This document shows positions 22,433 to 33,800 of a stretch of 64,000 nt of DNA, piece after piece (within the stretch, counting starts at the first letter, position 1; each line of letters starts with the position of its first letter). The notes beneath the pieces are model-generated. The model was not told the origin of the DNA. It worked only from the letters and a program-made list of their open reading frames with translations, and did not search any database. Source of the DNA: Carnegiea gigantea (Eukaryota; Streptophyta; Magnoliopsida; Caryophyllales; Cactaceae); contig JAKOGI010000180.1 of assembly GCA_029747015.1 (NCBI GenBank), forward strand, positions 277,001 through 341,000. Reading direction: 5' to 3'. Made by a program: the position numbers and the translations under genes.

Positions 22433-22828
22433 GGCTCCGTTTGGACCTTTGAAAAATTGATGGAAAGAAAAAAAATTGAGAAAATTACTTTTTTCCCTGT
22501 GTTTGGTTTAGAGAAAATCAGAAAGAAAAAAATATGGAGGAAAGTTAGGTAGAAAAATGGTTAAAAATAAGTGATAAAATTTTTCTTATAAAATTATGAG
22601 GAAAGTTTGAGGAAAATTCCCAACCTTCTCCAACCTCATATTACTTAGATGATATCAACATTATTCAAGTAGTTCATCACCATTCAAAATTCTCATCCAA
22701 ATTCTTGTATTTTTTTCTCAATCCCAACAAGAGAAAAAAAACCTCATTTTCTCCCTACTTTTTTTCCTTTACATTTTTTTTCCTTCAACTTTTCTTTCCA
22801 CCAAATTTTCTAAAGATCAAATGGAGCC
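22433..22828. mobile_element. Tourist/Harbinger-like MITE (396 bp)
   Basis: Starts GGCTCCGTTTGGACCTTTGA and ends AAAGATCAAATGGAGCC, an imperfect terminal inverted repeat of about 30 bp. TTA flanks both sides (22430-22432, 22829-22831). A TTA duplication with GGCTCYRTTTGG-like ends is typical of PIF/Harbinger MITEs. No coding frame. Confidence 0.75.
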
Positions 22829-23243
22829 TTAAGTAAAATATCAGATTCGAACCTTATGAATGGAGAAAATTTGTGATAAGAGAACTCTATTTAATTATAA
22901 AGAAATTGACTCATCCAAACCCAAAAAAGGGGAGATACATTAGGTCTCTGGTGTAATTCCCCTCTCTTCTTTGCGTGTAATTATATTATACTGTGTTTTA
23001 TGACTCATCCGAACCAAGGGGAGAGAACTCCTGCATTGATAAAACTCAATGTCTTGTCCGCAGTGATACAATTCAATATCTTGAATCTCTTGATAAATTC
23101 GATCGCTCTACGTATGTGAATGAATGGATTGTCTAATAATGCTAGTAGATATACCACAAACTATTTCCACCATATAAGTAAAATATCAGATATTTATGAG
23201 TGACAAATCTTTGAAGGAAGTGTCTGGGCAGAATAGAAATATA

Positions 23244-23679
23244 GGTTGTGTTCGACAACAGCGTTTTGGGCAGCGTTTGGTATTTTGACTAAGTTAATGC
23301 ACTCATTAGATAATTTTTAGTGTTTGGTAACATAGTATTTTGACTAGCATTTCAAGTAATGTTTGGTATTTTAAGTAGCATTTTTGAAAAGCTAATAGTA
23401 GTAACATTTAGCATTCAAAAGTAACATTTCATATTTTTTAATCAAAAATATCCTTTGGAAATTTTATCTTTGAAAATTATCTATATCTTTTTAATTATGT
23501 CAATTTACATTATTCAGCTAACTCAACAGCTAAATTTACCGAACACATTTATTTCAACTGCTCATCTAAACAGCTATCCGCTAACAGCTAAATTAGAAAC
23601 GATATCTGCTAGCTAAACAGTTATCCGCTACATGAACTGCTATCCGCTACTTGAACCGCTCATTTTGTCGAACAGGGCC
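23244..23679. mobile_element. MITE with GTTCGACAA ends (436 bp)
   Basis: Starts GGTTGTGTTCGACAACAGCG; the other end reversed reads GGCCCTGTTCGACAAAATGA. ATA flanks both sides (23241-23243, 23680-23682). Subterminal repeats are variants of AACAGCTAA/CTATCCGCTA. No gene. Confidence 0.65.
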
Positions 23680-23821
23680 ATAGAATGAATATACTATTCA
23701 TTATGCAATCGCACTATGGAGAGGAAAAGAATAGTGCATTTGGATGCTTTTTGGTTGGAGGAGATCGAAACTTTATATTAGTAAGGTGGGTTAGAAGAGT
23801 GAAAGATACCACTAAGATAAT

Positions 23822-24180
23822 GTGGCGTTTCTTTTGTAAACAGTTTTTTGAAGAGCTTTTTTGGTCAAAAAGAATTTTTTGGATTAAAATTAGCTGTTTG
23901 ATCTAGTCAAAAATCTAATTTAGGTGTTCGGTACGAAAGCTCTTCGGAAGAGTTTTTGGGATACAAAAGGCTAATTTGAAATGGCCAATTTTATGAGCTT
24001 TTTGGAAGAGCTCTTTTTAGAATTAATTTTTTGTCCCACAACTTTATCGGAAATAGGTAATTTCACCAAACAGCCTTTCTACAAATAGCTATTTCAAACA
24101 TTTAATATAAACAACTAATTTAAACAGCTAACAGCTAATGTAAACAATTAAAAACTAATAGTTGTTTGTCAAATAGGGCC
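23822..24180 (+). mobile_element. MITE, family of 45417-46008 (359 bp)
   Basis: Matches the reverse complement of the element at 45417-46008 along most of its length, with shared blocks AGCTTTTTTGGTCAAAAAG, TTAGCTGTTTGA and CACAACTT. AAT flanks both sides (23819-23821, 24181-24183). The right end reversed is GGCCCTATTTGACAAACAAC. Confidence 0.65.
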
Positions 24181-24183
24181 AAT

Positions 24184-24646
24184 ATTTAGGAGCAACTTAA
24201 TCAAATAATCATGTACACAATAATGAGTTTGATTCTTTTTTTCAAACACCACAATCTTTACCAACATAAAATATTACCCCGAGATTAAAAACGAGATATT
24301 GAACAAGAGTCATAATTATAATCATGATCTACGCATGCTAAATATTAAAAAGTATCATGTAATAAGACATTTATTATTTACATACGTAGTAAACACTTGC
24401 AAGTTTTGTTGCATGGTCTACCAAGTGGACATGGCGCGGCTAGCTTAACTTTCCTAGAATATGGCTTACATATGCGTCTCTTAATTAATCATTACTCGAT
24501 CTTCCTTAGTTTTCTCTTGCTGTCTCATTTCTAAACAGGGAAAACAGTTGTTTAATAAGTTATTTTCTCCATGCATGCATGTAAGCTAGTTTAACTTATC
24601 TTAATTTTGGTTTAAGATATATAATGTCTACTAATAAAGTCACTAA
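24184..24646. other. 3' flank of the peptide gene, no other gene seen
   Basis: AT-rich, unique-looking sequence downstream (minus-strand sense) of the peptide gene. Nothing recognised apart from presumed 3' UTR next to 24646. Confidence 0.5.
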
Positions 24647-24981
24647 CTAATTATGAATAGGAGCAGACTTCCCCTTGGCTGGGGTGTAATCGGCCACATC
24701 AATATCATCGTTGTTTGGTGTGCCATCATGATCATGGGTGGTCATCATCTGATCATCACGATAGTTTCTTCCACCCCTTTCGCCTTCCTTGACCGCCATT
24801 TTCCCCGGCCGCTTCTGTACCCTACAGATGAATTAGAGGGAATATACGACATTAGTAACTAATTTTAAATTCGCACAAAAAATGTGTAATCACACCCGAT
24901 TTTTGCATCAAATAATTGAAAAAAAGAAACAAAAAAATTATCAAGGACAACAATGACTAGTAATATGGTACAAAAAATCAT
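24647..24981 (-). CDS. Putative RGF/GLV/CLEL secreted peptide-hormone precursor (86 aa, 2 exons)
   Basis: Predicted secreted precursor releasing a short tyrosine-sulfated signalling peptide. Exons are 24981-24896 and 24821-24647, with a 74-bp intron (donor GTGTGA, acceptor CATCTGTAG, a TTACTAAT branch-point-like block) and matching phase. Exon 1 starts MIFCTILLVIVVL, a hydrophobic signal-peptide-like N-terminus, although an Asp-Asn pair interrupts it. Exon 2 has a basic linker (VQKRPGKMAVKEGERGGRNY), an Asp/His/Asn-rich stretch and the C-terminus DVADYTPAKGKSAPIHN, then stop. The final DY...PIHN, with Asp before Tyr as the sulfation site and a terminal His-Asn, is the hallmark of the RGF/GLV/CLEL family. 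The 86-aa size and C-terminal position fit that family. Exon 2 is well supported; exon 1 is inferred and could be wrong. Helitron 2 starts about 300 bp upstream. Confidence 0.65.
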
Positions 24982-25283
24982 TGATTTACTTTTTCTCTAT
25001 TATATAAAGTAGTAGACAATAACATCCTTTCAAAATCGAAAAAAATCTATGTGAATATATGTTAAAATAAAACAAACTTTTTCCTGATGTCAACACAGGT
25101 GACTCTGTCTAATTTACCTTTTTTAATTTGTTTTTATTCCCATATTAGAAGAGTCTTGAAATATCATTTGATTCATTTTTTGGCACTTCCAACATTAGAC
25201 TGTTTGCCTTTCAAATTCAAAAAAAAAAAACAAAGTATACATACTAAAGATTTTGATTTTCAATGTTGCCAAAAATTTGGAAA
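24982..25283 (-). promoter_or_regulatory. Upstream region of the peptide gene
   Basis: About 300 bp of AT-rich DNA between the predicted start codon and Helitron 2. A TATA-like TTTATATAATAG (minus strand) lies near 25002-25013, too close to the ATG to leave much 5' UTR; AACATATATTCAC near 25050 is an alternative. The native promoter is either very short or interrupted by the Helitron. Confidence 0.3.
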
Positions 25284-27916
25284 TCTATACTATTGTATAA
25301 AAGCAATTTTGTGTTGATATGGATTTTTCCTGCATTGTCAAAAATCAGAACTTTTGGACCATAAGATTAATCCTCACTCTTAATCACGTCCGTTCAAATT
25401 AATTAATCAATTCTAATTAAAGGAAGAAAAAAATAATTAACAAAGAAAATATAAACATTAATTATGGAAACATTAAAAGGAAATAAGAATAAGAATGAGA
25501 ATCACTGCATTCTTAAAATATAGTATTCTTAAAATATAATTACCAAAAAGTGGCCATTTGTTCTTACATTTACTTCACCATCCAATCAGGCCAATATTGC
25601 ACCGTGCAGATGAAGAATGACCTCCTTGACTAGAATATTAATAGTTATATATCACAATATTATATTTCAATACGAACGGAAATAATTTTTTGGAATTTAT
25701 ACAATTGAGGATAGAGCAAATGGGATGGATTGATGAAAAAAATTTACCCAAACTGTCTTCACCATACAATACTATTGTCCCCGAGCTCTCCCTAAATTAT
25801 ATGCTTATGTAAATTTACCCATCCCAAAAAAAAAAAAAAAAGAAGATGGGAAGCGGGTATATGATCGACGAAGAAAATGCAATAGTGCGTTTGGTGTGGA
25901 TATTTATGGAGATATTAAGCTATATACCACAAATTTTACTACAGCTATTTTGCAGCATAAATGATACTGCATGCAATCCTGAAAAATTAGGTAGCGTTAA
26001 TTAATAAAATTATGACAACAAATTAAATTAGAGAAATGGTTTTAAGTTTGGTATTCAATAAATCTATACTCTACTATTTATCAATGTTTCAATTATAGAT
26101 TTTGGTAAGATTTTTCCTATAAATAAAATATATAAATGCAATTTCTATGCTTAAGTATTAAAAATGATACCATTTTAGTTGACTGATTGTACTATATAAT
26201 TTATTATAAGAATAATAATATAAAAATTAAAATGTTGTGCTGTCGTGAATTTTTCCTGCATTGTCAAAAATCAGAACTTTTGGACCATAAGATTAATTCC
26301 CACTCTTAATCACATCCATTCATATTAAATTAATCAATTCTTATAAAATGAAGAAAAAAATAATTAAAGAAAATATAAATATTAGTTATGAAAATATTAA
26401 AAGGAAATGCGAATAAGAATGAGAATCACTGCATTCTTAAAACATAGCATTGTTAAAATATAATTACCAAAAAATTATTCCTCTTAAAATAATATAGGCA
26501 TTATTTCTGTTAAAAATAATTCCTCCTAAAAAGGGGATGGCATTAAGAGGGAGGCATAATCATATCTTAAGAGAGAAATGAATTGTAGCAAAGGATTGCA
26601 TTATATTTGTACTGGGTTGTTCAAAGCTTTTCCTCTCTCTGATGGTATATGAATAGGTTGGAGATTTTGGATTTATCAGCATATGCTAAAGTAGCATTTC
26701 GCTGATTGAAAACAACAGTGTTTTATTATTGGCTTGATTCATGTTAAAAATCACATAGATTAAAATAAGAATACATGTCAAATTGTTGAATCTTTCAGCC
26801 TATTCTATGTGAAATGGTGTTATTCAAACATTGATGGGTGTCCTATTTATAAGGCAATCCTTTCAAAAATGCTATATATATATGTCCTACCTCCAAAATT
26901 ATTATTCCTATAATATATCATAACAATTAGGAAAAAAACTCATATAGATTATAATTAATTTTCCTCAAGCTAAATATGTATGTCCTATATATCAATCAAT
27001 CATATGCATATTATTATAATATGTCCAAATAAAATATACATGACCTATATATCATTAAAAAATGAAACAACATGTCCCAATAACCAAATTAGTGTGTCCA
27101 AGCCAGTAAATTTATTGTCCACCCACCTAAATTTGGAGACTATTACAACATCTTTTTAGATTTAGATAGCTAGGTTTTTGAATACAAAAAGACAAAAGAA
27201 ATAAATAAAAATAAATATAAACAAAAGTAAAAATATATCCATTTCATTGATTATCCTGAGCTCTCAATTTTGAATTTGTTCCTGAAATAGAGTGCATGAT
27301 ATTGGAAAATTCATAATAATTTGGGCGGTAATAGTTGCCCTATTACTAGAAATTTTCAATTTTCAACGAATTGATTCTAGCCAGATATTTCCCCCTTTCC
27401 CTTCTCACCCGTCCATTATATTCTTCAAAACCGATTATTCATTATAATTTTGCTTCTTCCATTAATATTAAATGTTGTATGATTTAATTATTATTTTTAT
27501 TACTTGAGTTCTACTTTCATTCCTTATACAGGTTAGATATCTTCGCATTTTTGCGTATGTGGATGAGATCTACCAACTGCTTTATGACGCTTGCACCACT
27601 TTCAAAAAAAGTGCCAGCACTTATTTATTTGCTCTAAATGTACTTTATTGTACATGTGCAACTCCAAATTTAACACAGAGAAGCTATGGATAATGGGTTT
27701 TTATTGTTAAGTACTCTTTTAAGTTGTATGTTTACATTATTATGTACTATATTCTTCTATATGAATTATAGGTACTTCTTCAGAGTTTTATTGTGGGATC
27801 ACACAGGTTATAGAAGATTTATTGTTCGTCATAAGGATTATTTTTATAAAAGTCAAATATATTTATTCAAACTATCTACTATAGCATACACCATGCAAAG
27901 CACGGGTCTAAACTAG
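25284..27916 (+). mobile_element. Helitron 2 (2.6 kb), internally duplicated
   Basis: Begins TCTATACTATTGTATAAAAG after an A and ends CACGGGTCTAAACTAG before a T, the plant Helitron termini. Segments at about 25320-25555 and 26245-26475 are near-identical (ATTTTTCCTGCATTGTCAAA through GAGAATCACTGCATTCTTAA), so one copy is a duplication or a nested relative. No Rep/helicase domain was seen, so it is non-autonomous. A frame at 27686-27916 has membrane-like composition but no recognisable domain. Confidence 0.65.
25320..26475. repeat. Pair of about 230-bp direct repeats inside Helitron 2
   Basis: Copies at about 25320-25555 and 26245-26475 share ATTTTTCCTGCATTGTCAAA, GGACCATAAGATTAAT and GAGAATCACTGCATTC with a few substitutions and indels. 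About 690 bp of unrelated AT-rich sequence separates them. Confidence 0.8.
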
Positions 27917-28116
27917 TGTTTGATAATGTAAAAGTTATTAATAAAGATTCTCATAATAAAAGATTACGATTTTTAAAACATAATTCCAAATCTCATGATA
28001 AATATATTTTCCATAGTAATTACAGTTGTCAATAGAGAATCAATTACCATGCCAATTGCAAAGTATGATACTATATTTATGGTTTATGTTTTTATCAAAT
28101 ATTAATGCATTTATCA

Positions 28117-28121
28117 AAATT

Positions 28122-28183
<62 letters not shown>

Positions 28184-28224
28184 GTATATATATATATATA
28201 TATATACATATATAAATATATATA

Positions 28225-28288
<64 letters not shown>

Positions 28289-28330
28289 TATATATAGTTA
28301 CATACATATACATATGTGTGTACAAACATG
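28117..28330. repeat. (TA)n microsatellite
   Basis: Nearly pure AT dinucleotide repeats over about 200 bp with a few C/G interruptions (TACATA, ATAGTATA). Overlapping frames on both strands are translations of the repeat and not genes. Confidence 0.95.
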
Positions 28331-28590
28331 TATGTGTGCGCGCGTGCACGTGTGTGTGTATGTATCTGCACACACACACACGCGCGCGCAAGCATGCACG
28401 CACACACATACATACATATGCACGTATGTATGCATATGTATACGTGTATGTGTGCGTGCGTGTGTGTGCGTGTGTCTACTTACACACGCATGCACATATA
28501 TGTATACACTAATACACATACATATATACATACATACATACATATATACATACATACATATGCACATGTACATGTATGTCTGCATGCATG
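28331..28590. repeat. Mixed (TG/CA/CG/TA)n alternating tract
   Basis: Continues the AT block with almost strictly alternating purine-pyrimidine sequence, including GTGTGCGCGCGTGCACGTGT and CACACACGCGCGCGCAAGCA. The long Cys/His/Thr-rich frames on both strands here are repeat artefacts. Confidence 0.9.
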
Positions 28591-29101
28591 TACATTCATA
28601 TACCTATTTTTATCTAACGATTTTCAACTTTTGAAATATTTTTTAAAATTTTTTATGTGAATTTATTGAAATTGATCTCTCTATGGGTAGTCATATCTAT
28701 ATATGTAAGCTTATTTGCATCTAAATCTCCACAAATACTGCAAAAGCCACATCGGGAGTTATTATTGTTGTTGTTCATGTGTGTGTGTGTGCGCACATAC
28801 TCTTGTTTGGGTGTGTATTAAAATAAAGCATCCTATACTTAATAGTTTGCACATGGAAAGCTTTCACAATTTCAATATTAATTTTCAACCTAAATTTATT
28901 TCTATTAAAAAATAATAAAAAAGTTTTGATTTTCAATTTATTAATTTAGTTTTTCCAACTTTTTTTTGAAAAAAGTATACATATTAGAGCAGTAGCAGCC
29001 GGGGAAACGCATTCCACTCCTCAAGCCCCATCGCCACATGTCTGCTACTCATTAGCTGTGCTTGAAAATGCCTCGCGGGTCATGAAGTGCTTGTTGACTA
29101 T
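28591..29101. other. Intergenic, no gene seen
   Basis: AT-rich with a short (GT)n at about 28778-28794. Nothing else recognised. Confidence 0.5.
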
Positions 29102-29109
29102 GTTGAGCT

Positions 29110-29435
29110 TAGACCTGACAAAACTGACCCAAGACCCGAAACCCGAATCAAACGACCCGCAATCATATCCCACCCGACACCCGAAATAAGCTCACCCGAA
29201 ACCCGAATTGATCCCAGCTGAACCATACCCGACCCAAAATTTTCTACAAATTAAAGTTGTTTCTTTTGGCATGACGAGTGTATCTGACCAAAAATTGATT
29301 GATCAGAAATCAACCCGAACCGAACCATACCCTACTCAAACCGAAGCGACCTGAAATGTCACTTGACCCAAATATGACCTAAACTAAACTTGATCTGACC
29401 CGTACCCAAACCGAATAACTCATTTGCCAGGTCTA
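29110..29435. mobile_element. hAT-like MITE (326 bp), best-preserved copy
   Basis: Starts TAGACCTGACAAAACTGACC and ends ACTCATTTGCCAGGTCTA, with an inverted terminus TAGACCTG(A/G)CAAA. Flanks gttgagct (29102-29109) and attgagct (29436-29443) match at 7 of 8 positions. An 8-bp duplication indicates the hAT superfamily. The interior is GACCCGAAACCCGAA-like. No coding frame. Confidence 0.8.
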
Positions 29436-29543
29436 ATTGAGCTAGTTTAATATTTTTTGCACTCAGTCGTTATTCCTTTATAGAGTCATGAAGTGCTTAC
29501 ATGCTGCCTTAATTTGCGTAAGAGTTTTTTTTTTTTTTGGTTT

Positions 29544-29679
29544 TTTGGACAGAATTATCAAAGCTAATAGAGTATTGATTGAGGAAGCTCCCAAGTATCT
29601 CTTGCCTGTAGGAGAAGCTAAGCTAGACCTAGAAAAACATATCCAAAATTCATGGCGAATGATCTGCATCTATACATGA
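29544..29679 (+). other. Exon-like open segment, unidentified
   Basis: Follows a strong T-rich tract and an acceptor-like GGACAG. Read in one frame it gives RIIKANRVLIEEAPKYLLPV, then GEAKLDLEKHIQNSWRM, then a stop. The composition is protein-like for such AT-rich DNA, but no partner exon or family is recognised. It may be a captured exon fragment. Confidence 0.25.
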
Positions 29680-29694
29680 CTTAGCAACTGAAGC

Positions 29695-29758
29695 AATTGA
29701 TCCGAAGTAGACATGAAATCAAGATTAATCAAAGTGGACCTGAAATCAAAGTTGACTA
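29695..29758. mobile_element. Left part of a hAT-like MITE split by the gypsy composite
   Basis: ACCTGAAATCAAAGTTGACT-type sequence abuts the gypsy end at 29759. The right part (43984-44110) continues the same MITE-like text after the 14 kb insertion. Outer limits of this MITE are not defined. Confidence 0.5.
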
Positions 29759-30854
29759 TGTAACACCCCCAAAAGCTAATGCTACTTATCTTAACTTAAC
29801 CATGAATTTATTAATCTACAACGGAAGACTTTTGTTTTGAAGGGAGGCGTTACCGCCGTTCCGAGATGGAACAAGGTTATTTAATTTACTAAACCTCTGA
29901 TGTCACCCAAAATAAGTATTTGTCTCTTCATACTATTTGTTTCCCATGTGATAACTTGATGGTAACTGTAACGGCCCCAATTGTTAATGTCTGATTAGTG
30001 TAGCTTAATCGCCTATTTACTGTTGATTTGTAGCGGAAGCTTTTAATTGGAGGCATTACCGTCGTTCCGAAATAGAACAAGGCTCTCTGATTTACTAAAC
30101 CTCTGAAATCATCTAAAATAAATATTTGCCTACTCATACCGTTTATCTCCCATGTGATAACTTGATGTACGCATGCTAATCATTATTATCTTCATGTTTC
30201 ACAAAGTAACATCATACAGTCCCCAGGTTACTAACCTATCATCACTGTGAGTGTTGCCTAGCTGGCGATCAGTAATGTCCATTGTTTTGCTGCTTTCTGG
30301 TGTCACAGGAGGATGACTATTCGATTCTCCTCACGCCTAAAACAAAAAAAATATAAAACATTAGAATGGTGAGCCGAAGCCCAATACGTACAATCCCATG
30401 CAGTAAAATAAGTTTTATGTGAAATTCATTGGGCCGGCCGCATTTCAAAACATTTTGCTTTGCAAACAGGAGAGAGAGCATTACGAATTGAAATTGACTT
30501 GCTGATTATTATCTGAAAGTGAACCCCTTGGTCGATGTACATCTTGAAACGATCATACTTTGGGTGCTCACCCCCCAGGCCGATCGAGTAGCCTGAGTTG
30601 ACGCCGCGCGCGGGTATATTGGTCGGCATAAGCCTTGATAATTGCTAGGTATCAGCCCTGATGATGATTGGCGGGGCCACTTGTTTATGTGACCAAAACA
30701 TTGAGAAATTGATTCATTAAATGAATCTTATATTAATTTTGCATTGCTGAGAATACAGTGAGTTTTTGAAGAGCACAGGCAATGTACATACCTGGTCTCT
30801 GAGATTCTCTCTCCTTTGAAAAATGTGCACTGGCAGTTTGAACCGACAGATGTG
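29759..30854 (-). repeat. LTR segment A: 3' part of an LTR, minus orientation
   Basis: Reverse complement of about 42885-43983, with shared blocks such as GGCGGTAACGCCTCC, TCACAGTGATGATAGGTTAG and CATCTGTCGGTTCAAACTGC. It ends abruptly at about 30854, where the sequence switches to plus-oriented LTR text. Confidence 0.8.
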
Positions 30855-33800
30855 ATTTTGGTTACTCCTAAAATAATTCGTTAAAATTCCAAAGGAATAG
30901 TTGGACGTCTGCTCTGCTAACGTAAAAATATCGCGCAAAATTCCCCCCCCAAAAAAAAAGGAGGAAGAGGAGATTAAAGCATTGGGTTCTGGAGCAATTT
31001 CGAGGTGAGTAATTCTTGGTTCCTCGATTTAAAAATTTACATTTGATATTTTATGATATTCATGTCAAGCGGTAAATGTCAATCATATAATTTCATGATT
31101 AATTGTAACGATTGAGGTATTGCGAGTTGTTAATTAGGATATGAATGCATTCACTATAGTTTCAAAGTTATGAAATCGAGGGAAAATTTGCCTGATAACT
31201 TTATGCTGAAGATCAGTTAATGCGTTGATTATTGGGAGCTATTGGGTTGGACAACATTGTGACAATTTTTCTAAAAAATATACATATTATTGGGGCATTT
31301 GTAATAAAAAGTCGTGAATTTGGAGGTACACGTTGTAAGTCATGAATTCCAAGCATGTATTTTCTGAATTACGAATTTTGATCAGGATGTCATGTTTAAT
31401 GAAATGTGATTATATGGGTTCATTACGTTACGTTTTTGGGAGAAAAACTCATGTCTTGACCAAGGCTATTACAGAACATTCTAGAATTATGGTCATAGTA
31501 GTGATTGTCGTTATGTCATTTATTGCCTTCACATGGCAATACCAGGAACTAGTAATGGCACTAAAAACATTAATAATGATTCGGGCATAAATGACCATAA
31601 GGTAATAATTTAAATTATGCAATGACAGGTATTAATAACAAGGGCCCATACTGGGAATAATTTAACAAAGCAAGGAAGTAACGAACTTGTACCAACGATT
31701 ACAATAAGGTAATAACAATACTGTTACCTCCTTTACTCGTTTATCACGTTCATTAAGCCAATATTTGCAGTATCCAAGGACAAGGATAAAAAGCAAAACC
31801 AAGTAAAGTCAGGCCAATAACTTTTTACATATTGATAACAAATTTCATAACCTTGCACTAATCAAAAGAGAATTACATATGCAAAGCAGGAGGGAGGCCA
31901 CATCTGTCGGTTCAAACTGCCAGTGCACATTTTTCAAAGGAGAGAGAATCTCAGAGACCAGGTACGTACACTGCCTGTGCTCTTCGAAAATTCACGTATT
32001 TCTCAACAAAGCAAAGTAACATAAGATTCATTCAATGAACCAAGTTTCGCAGTGCTTTGTCATATAAACAAGTGACCCCGCCCAGTGACTAAGCATTGGG
32101 GCTTGTGCCCATCAATATACCCACGCGCGACGTCAACTCAGACTTCTCGATCGGCCTGGGGGTGAGTACCCAAAGTATGATCGTTTCAAGATGTACATCG
32201 ACCAAGGGGTTCACTTTCAGATAATAATCAACAATTCAATTGTACTTACATATTCTCTCTCTCTTGTTTGCAAAACAAAATGTTTTAAAATGCGGTCGGC
32301 CCAACTAATTTCATATCAAATTTATTTTAGTGCATGGGAATGTACGTATTGAGCTTCGGCTCATCATTCGCATGTTTTCATGTTTTCTGTTTTAGGTATG
32401 GGGAGAAGTGAACAGCAATCCCCCCTGAGAAACCAGAAGGCAGCCAAAATAAGGGACATTTACTGGTTGCTAGCTAGTCAGCGCTCACAGTGATGATAGG
32501 TTAGTAACTGAAAGGTTATGTGTTGCTATTCGTCAATACCTAGCATTAGCACATCAAGTTATCACATGGGAAACAAATAGTATGAAGAGACAAATACTTA
32601 TTTTGGGTGACATCAGAGGTTTAGTAAATTAAATAGCCTTGTTAAATTCCGGAACAGCGGTAACGCCTCCAAAGTTATTGCGAGTTGTTAATTAGGATCT
32701 GAATGCACTCACTATAGTTTCAAAGTTATGAAATCGAGGAAAAATTTGCCTGATAACTTTATGCTGAAGATCAGTTAATGCGTTGATTATTGGGAGCTAT
32801 TGGGTTGGACAATATTGTGACAATTTTTCTGAAAAATATACATATTATTGGGGCATTTGTAATAAAAAGTCGTGAATTTGGAAGTACACGTTGTAAGTCA
32901 TGAATTCCAAGCATGTATTTTCTGAATTACGAATTTTGATCAGGATGTCATGTTTAATGAAATGTGATTATATGGGTTCATTACGTTACGTTTTTGGAAG
33001 AAAAACTCATGTCTTGACCAAGGCTATTACAGAACATTCTAGAATTATGATCATAGTAGTGATTGTCGTTATGTCATTTATTGCCTTCCCATGGCAATAC
33101 CAGGAACTAGTAATGGCACTAAAAACATTAATAATGATTCGGGCATAAATGACCATAAGGTAATAATTTAAATTATGCAATGACAGGCATTAATAACAAG
33201 GGCCCATACTGGGAATAATTTAACAAAGTAAGGAAGTAACGAACTTATACCAACGATTACAATAAGGTAATAACAACATTGTTACCTCCTTTACGCGTTT
33301 ATCACGTTCATTAAGCCAATATTTGCAGTATCCAAGGACAATGATGAAAAGCAAAACCAAGTAAAGTTAGGCTAATAACTTTTTACATATTGAGAACAAA
33401 TTTCATAACCTTGCACTAATCAAAAGAGAATTACATATGCAAAGCAGGAGCAAGGCCATATCTATCGGTTCAAACTGTCAGTGCATATTTTTCAAAGGAG
33501 AGAGAATCTCAGAGACCAGGTACGTACACTGCCTGTGCTCTTCGAAAATTCACGTATTTCTTAACAAAGCAAAGTAACATAAGATTTATTCAATGAACCA
33601 AGTTTCACAGTGTTTTGTCATATAAACAAGTGACCCCGCCCAGTGACCAAGCATTGGGGCTTGTGCCCATCAATATACCCGCGCGCGGTGTCAACTCAGG
33701 CTTCTCGATCAGCCTGGGGGGTGAGCACCCAAAGTATGATCGTTTCAAGATGTACATCGACCAAGGGGTTCACTTTCGACATTAATAAACCCAATGCGTG

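Noticed and set aside
24653..24862. Plus-strand 69-residue frame
   Set aside because: It is antisense to the peptide-hormone exon on the minus strand and has no domain of its own.
27686..27916. 76-residue membrane-like frame at the end of Helitron 2
   Set aside because: It runs to the Helitron terminus, has no recognisable domain and looks like AT-rich chance coding.
28040..28660. Several long frames rich in Tyr/Ile or Cys/His/Thr on both strands
   Set aside because: They are translations of the AT and GT/CA microsatellite.
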